From: Steroidobacteraceae bacterium
GTDB taxonomy: Bacteria; Pseudomonadota; Gammaproteobacteria; Steroidobacterales; Steroidobacteraceae
Length of the DNA stretch: 64,000 bases
Reading direction: 5' to 3'
Assembly: GCA_027531255.1 (NCBI GenBank)
Contig: JAPZRU010000007.1
Location: 124,001 to 188,000, forward strand
The notes under the pieces are model-generated. The model saw only the letters and a program-made list of their open reading frames with translations. It was not told the origin of the DNA and did not search any database. Below are positions 61,067 to 64,000 of this stretch, piece by piece (position 1 is the stretch's first letter; each line of letters opens with the position of its first letter). Position numbers and translations under genes: made by a program.

Positions 61067-63787
61067 TCAGCCGGCCGCGGGCGCCGCCGGCCGCGCGCGC
61101 AGCCGACCCGCGAGTGCGGCGACGCTGGCGAGCAGTTCGGCTTCCTCCGCCGGCTTCGACAGGTGCAGTTGGTAGCCCGCGAGCAGCGCGCGGGTACGGT
61201 CCTCCGAGCGTGCGAACGCGGTGAGTGCGAGTGCCGGCACCGCGTGGCCCTCGCGGCGCACGGCCGCGATCAGCGCATAGCCGTCGGTGCCCGGCATCCC
61301 GACGTCGCTGACGAGCACGTCGAACGGGTCGCGCGCGATGGCCGCCAGGGCTTCCTCCGCCCCTCCCGCCACCGTGACCTCGGCGCCGCGTTCGGCCAGC
61401 GTGCGGCGTACCAGCTCGCGCGAGTCGGGCTCGTCGTCCACCACCAGGATGCGGACGCCGTCGAGCGCGATCGTGCTCGTGACCTCGGGACCCGGCGCCT
61501 CGGCGCGGTCCGTCTCCGTGGCCGGCGCAACGCTGTTGACGGGTGCCATCGGCAGTTCCACGACGAAGGTCGAGCCCTGGCCGCTGCCGCCGCTCGCGGC
61601 ACGTACGCGCCCGCCGTGCAGTTCCGCGAGTTCCTTGACGATCGCGAGTCCGAGTCCCAGCCCGCCGTGCTGGCGTGCGGCGGACGCGTCGGCCTGCCGG
61701 AAACGCTCGAACGCGTACGGCAGGAACGCGGCCTCCATGCCGATGCCGGTGTCCGAGACCGCGACCTCGACGTGCGAGCCGACGCGCGACATCACGACCT
61801 GGACGCGGCCGCCGCGCGGGGTGAACTTCACCGCGTTCGACAGCAGGTTCCAGAACACCTGCTGCAGGCGCGCGGGGTCGCCGTGAACCGGGTGGCTGAC
61901 CCGGTCGAGAACGCACTGCACCCGCACGCCTCGCGCGTCCGCCGCCGGCCGCACCGACTCGACCGCCGCCTCGATCAGCGGCGGGAGATCGACGCGCTGC
62001 ACGTCGAGTCGCAGCTTGCCCGAGACGATGCGGCTCATGTCGAGGAGGTCCGCGATCAGCTGGTTCTGCACGCGCGCGTTGCGTTCGATCACGTCGATCG
62101 CCTGCGCGAGCGTCCCCGGTTCGTCCGCCTTGCGCCGCAGCACGGTGGCCCAGCCGAGGATCGCGTTCAGCGGCGTGCGCAGCTCGTGCGACAGCGTGGC
62201 GAGGAACTCGTCCTTCAGCGTGCTGGCATGCTCGGCCTGCGCCCGCGCGGCGCGCTCGGACTCGAGCAGCTGCTGGCGCTCGGCCTCGCGGCGCTTGCGC
62301 TCGCCGACGTCCTCGACGGTGCCGACGAAGCGCGTCTCGCGACCGGGGCCGCGGAACACGCGGCCGGTCGCACGGACCCAGCGCACGATCCCGTCGGTGT
62401 GTCCGATCGTGCGGTACTCGGCGTCGTAGTTTCCGGTGCCGTCCGGCGCGAGCGACTTCGCCACGGCCGCGAGCGTCGCGGCGCGGTCCTCGGGATGAAG
62501 GCCCGCGACGAAGCTGCCCTCCTGCGTGACCTCGGCGTCCGGCGGCAGACCGAACAGCGCCTTGCAGCGCGCGTCCCAGTACAGCCGGTGGTCGTCGGGA
62601 TGGAAGTCCCAGGTGCCGAGGCCGGTGGCGGCCAGCACCACCTCGAGGAACTCGCCGCGCTCCTTCGCCTCGCGCTCGGCGCGGCGCAGCGCGTGGATGT
62701 CGGTCGCGACGCCCACCCAGCGCACGATCCGGCCGTCGAGGTCGCGCACCGGGTTGCTGCGCCCCAGCATGTGTCGGTACTCGCCGCTGCAGTGGAGCAG
62801 GCGGAACTCCATCTCGTGCGGTTCGCCGGACTGGAGCCGTGCGAGCCACTCGCGCATCGTCGCCTCGCGCTCCGGCGGCGGCAGGAAGTCGGCCCAGCCC
62901 CGGCGGCGCAGCTCGTCGAGCGAGGCGCCGGTGAACTCGTTCCAGCGGCGGTTCACGTAGTACGGCGTGCCCTCGGGGTCCGCCATCCAGACGATCTGGG
63001 GCGCCACCTCCGTCAGCAGCCGGTAGCGTTCCTCGCTGGCGCGCAGCTGCTCCGTCGCGAGCCGCAGTTCCGTGACGTCGAAGGTGGCGCCGACCATGCC
63101 CGCCAGCCGGCCGTCCGCATAGCGCAGGTTGCCGCGCCCCGCGGCCCACCGGACCGAGCCGTCGTGATGCAGGAACCGGTACTCGTCGTGCCAGACGAGT
63201 CCCTGCCGGGCGGCCACCGCTCGAACGCCAGCCCAGACGCGCTCGCGGTCGTCGGGGTGCAGTGCGCGCCTGAAGCTGTCGATCGTGCCGTCGAACTCGT
63301 GCTCCCCGAACCCCGCGAGACGCAGGTGATCGCCGCCCCACGACAGCCGGCCCGTCGCGACGTCCCACTCCCAGACGCTGACGCGCGCGGCGTCGGTGGC
63401 GATGCGGAACTGCGCCTCGCGGTTCGCGAGTTCCGCCGCGTGCGCGGCTGCGCGGTCGCGACTGGTGCGGAGCGCGCTCGCACCCGCGGCGATCGCGATG
63501 CCCGCGACGACGTAGAACAGCGTGTGGTAGAGCTCGGATGCGTCCGCGGGCAAGAAGCTGAAGCGCGGCGCCACGAACAGCCAGTGCCCGGCGAGCGCGC
63601 CGAGCACGGTGGCCACGAGCGCCGGCCGGGCGCCGCAGACCGCGGCCGTCAGCAGCACCGCGAGCAGGTAGACCAGGAACGGCGAGCGCTCCTCGAGGAG
63701 CGGGTCGAGCACGAAGCGCACCGCCGAGGCCAGCGCGACGCTGGCGACCGCCACGCCGTAGTTCCGCAGCGCACGCGTGTTCGTCAA
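61067..63787 (-). CDS. Multi-PAS hybrid sensor histidine kinase
   Basis: Hybrid kinase of 906 residues. The N-terminus has about four hydrophobic helices (a DUF4118-like membrane module, residues 10-105). Three PAS domains follow (about 125-245, 250-375, 385-510), each with a PAC-like tail. The dimerisation domain has the phospho-acceptor His534 in TLSHELRTPLNA; the ATPase has NLLSNAVKFTPRGG, SDTGIGM and GLGLGLAIVKEL. A receiver near 775-890 has Asp828 in LVSDVGMPG. The start is TTG with G-rich sequence nearby; an in-frame GTG lies shortly downstream, so the exact N-terminus is uncertain. No response regulator gene is adjacent. Confidence 0.88.
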   Translation of the reverse strand: MTNTRALRNYGVAVASVALASAVRFVLDPLLEERSPFLVYLLAVLLTAAVCGARPALVATVLGALAGHWLFVAPRFSFLPADASELYHTLFYVVAGIAIAAGASALRTSRDRAAAHAAELANREAQFRIATDAARVSVWEWDVATGRLSWGGDHLRLAGFGEHEFDGTIDSFRRALHPDDRERVWAGVRAVAARQGLVWHDEYRFLHHDGSVRWAAGRGNLRYADGRLAGMVGATFDVTELRLATEQLRASEERYRLLTEVAPQIVWMADPEGTPYYVNRRWNEFTGASLDELRRRGWADFLPPPEREATMREWLARLQSGEPHEMEFRLLHCSGEYRHMLGRSNPVRDLDGRIVRWVGVATDIHALRRAEREAKERGEFLEVVLAATGLGTWDFHPDDHRLYWDARCKALFGLPPDAEVTQEGSFVAGLHPEDRAATLAAVAKSLAPDGTGNYDAEYRTIGHTDGIVRWVRATGRVFRGPGRETRFVGTVEDVGERKRREAERQQLLESERAARAQAEHASTLKDEFLATLSHELRTPLNAILGWATVLRRKADEPGTLAQAIDVIERNARVQNQLIADLLDMSRIVSGKLRLDVQRVDLPPLIEAAVESVRPAADARGVRVQCVLDRVSHPVHGDPARLQQVFWNLLSNAVKFTPRGGRVQVVMSRVGSHVEVAVSDTGIGMEAAFLPYAFERFRQADASAARQHGGLGLGLAIVKELAELHGGRVRAASGGSGQGSTFVVELPMAPVNSVAPATETDRAEAPGPEVTSTIALDGVRILVVDDEPDSRELVRRTLAERGAEVTVAGGAEEALAAIARDPFDVLVSDVGMPGTDGYALIAAVRREGHAVPALALTAFARSEDRTRALLAGYQLHLSKPAEEAELLASVAALAGRLRARPAAPAAG

Positions 63788-63892
63788 GACGGCCCCCGCC
63801 GCGATCCTTCGCGAAGAGCACGGTAGCGCGTCGCGTGCGCGGCGTCAGCAGTCCGCGGGCGCCCGCGCTCGACCCGGCGCGCACGGGCGACC

Positions 63893-63919
63893 TTGGACGG
63901 CGGCGCGTCAGGCTATCAT
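63893..63919 (+). promoter_or_regulatory. Candidate promoter near right edge
   Basis: TTGGAC (63893-63898) and TATCAT (63914-63919) are spaced by 15 bases, slightly short. They lie 31 bases before an ATG at 63951 in a region divergent from the sensor kinase. Weak evidence. Confidence 0.3.
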
Positions 63920-63950
63920 CGGCGGCACCTGCCGCGTCCCGCGCGAGCCC

Positions 63951-64000
63951 ATGTTCCCGTCACGCCGCCAGCTCGATCCGCGCTGCGTCTACCAGGGCAA
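63951..64000 (+). CDS. Start of unidentified gene (truncated by window)
   Basis: An ATG followed by about 16 codons (MFPSRRQLDPRCVYQG) runs to the end of the window. The frame follows a possible promoter and is open, but too little is visible to name a product. Confidence 0.35.
   Translation, partial: MFPSRRQLDPRCVYQG

Overview
The window is a very G+C-rich (about 70% by eye), densely packed stretch of a Gram-negative bacterial chromosome. TonB-dependent receptors, RND efflux pumps, OxyR with the two redox cysteines at E. coli positions, CysB, YajQ, Tex and a Fur-type box point to Gammaproteobacteria, perhaps a Steroidobacter/Nevskia/Xanthomonas-like lineage; the placement is inference. No rRNA, tRNA, CRISPR, prophage or insertion sequence was seen.

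Positions 1-18,500 form a catabolic island for an acyl-CoA substrate. It contains a two-subunit adenosylcobalamin acyl-CoA mutase, its MeaB-type GTPase chaperone, an iron-type alcohol dehydrogenase, an acyl-CoA ligase, a TetR regulator, a 2,4-dienoyl-CoA reductase-like SDR, a thiolase, a fused hydratase/3-hydroxyacyl-CoA dehydrogenase, an acyl-CoA dehydrogenase, two crotonase-fold proteins, another SDR, a TonB receptor and a GntP-like permease. A plausible reading is uptake and CoA activation of a branched or blocked carboxylic acid, B12-dependent skeleton rearrangement, then beta-oxidation. The mutase lacks several residues conserved in known acyl-CoA mutases, so its substrate is probably not methylmalonyl-CoA. 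This is the best candidate for an undescribed system here.

Positions 18,600-31,300 hold a transporter-linked hybrid histidine kinase facing a LuxR response regulator, oxyR with a matching operator and a divergent Nudix hydrolase, a TetR-controlled RND efflux operon ending in an EamA transporter, and a membrane-anchored thioredoxin-like protein. Positions 31,380-37,976 carry a second RND efflux operon (tolC-like, adaptor, pump) read after its own TetR gene, with two related palindromes at the tetR and tolC-like starts. Positions 38,000-53,000 are mostly housekeeping: a D-2-hydroxyacid dehydrogenase, tex, a TonB receptor with a Fur-like box, yajQ, a GNAT protein, a TlpA-like lipoprotein, a HerA-type ATPase with an in-frame palindromic repeat, cysB, a cytochrome c and an ABC exporter.

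Positions 53,068-61,057 hold an AraC regulator and a complete trpEGDCFBA operon. The operon follows a 22-residue leader peptide with tandem Trp codons and an intrinsic terminator, a classical transcription attenuator. The promoter spacing suggests that the leader peptide is read from a leaderless transcript. A large multi-PAS hybrid sensor kinase converges on trpA, and the window ends in the first codons of an unidentified gene.
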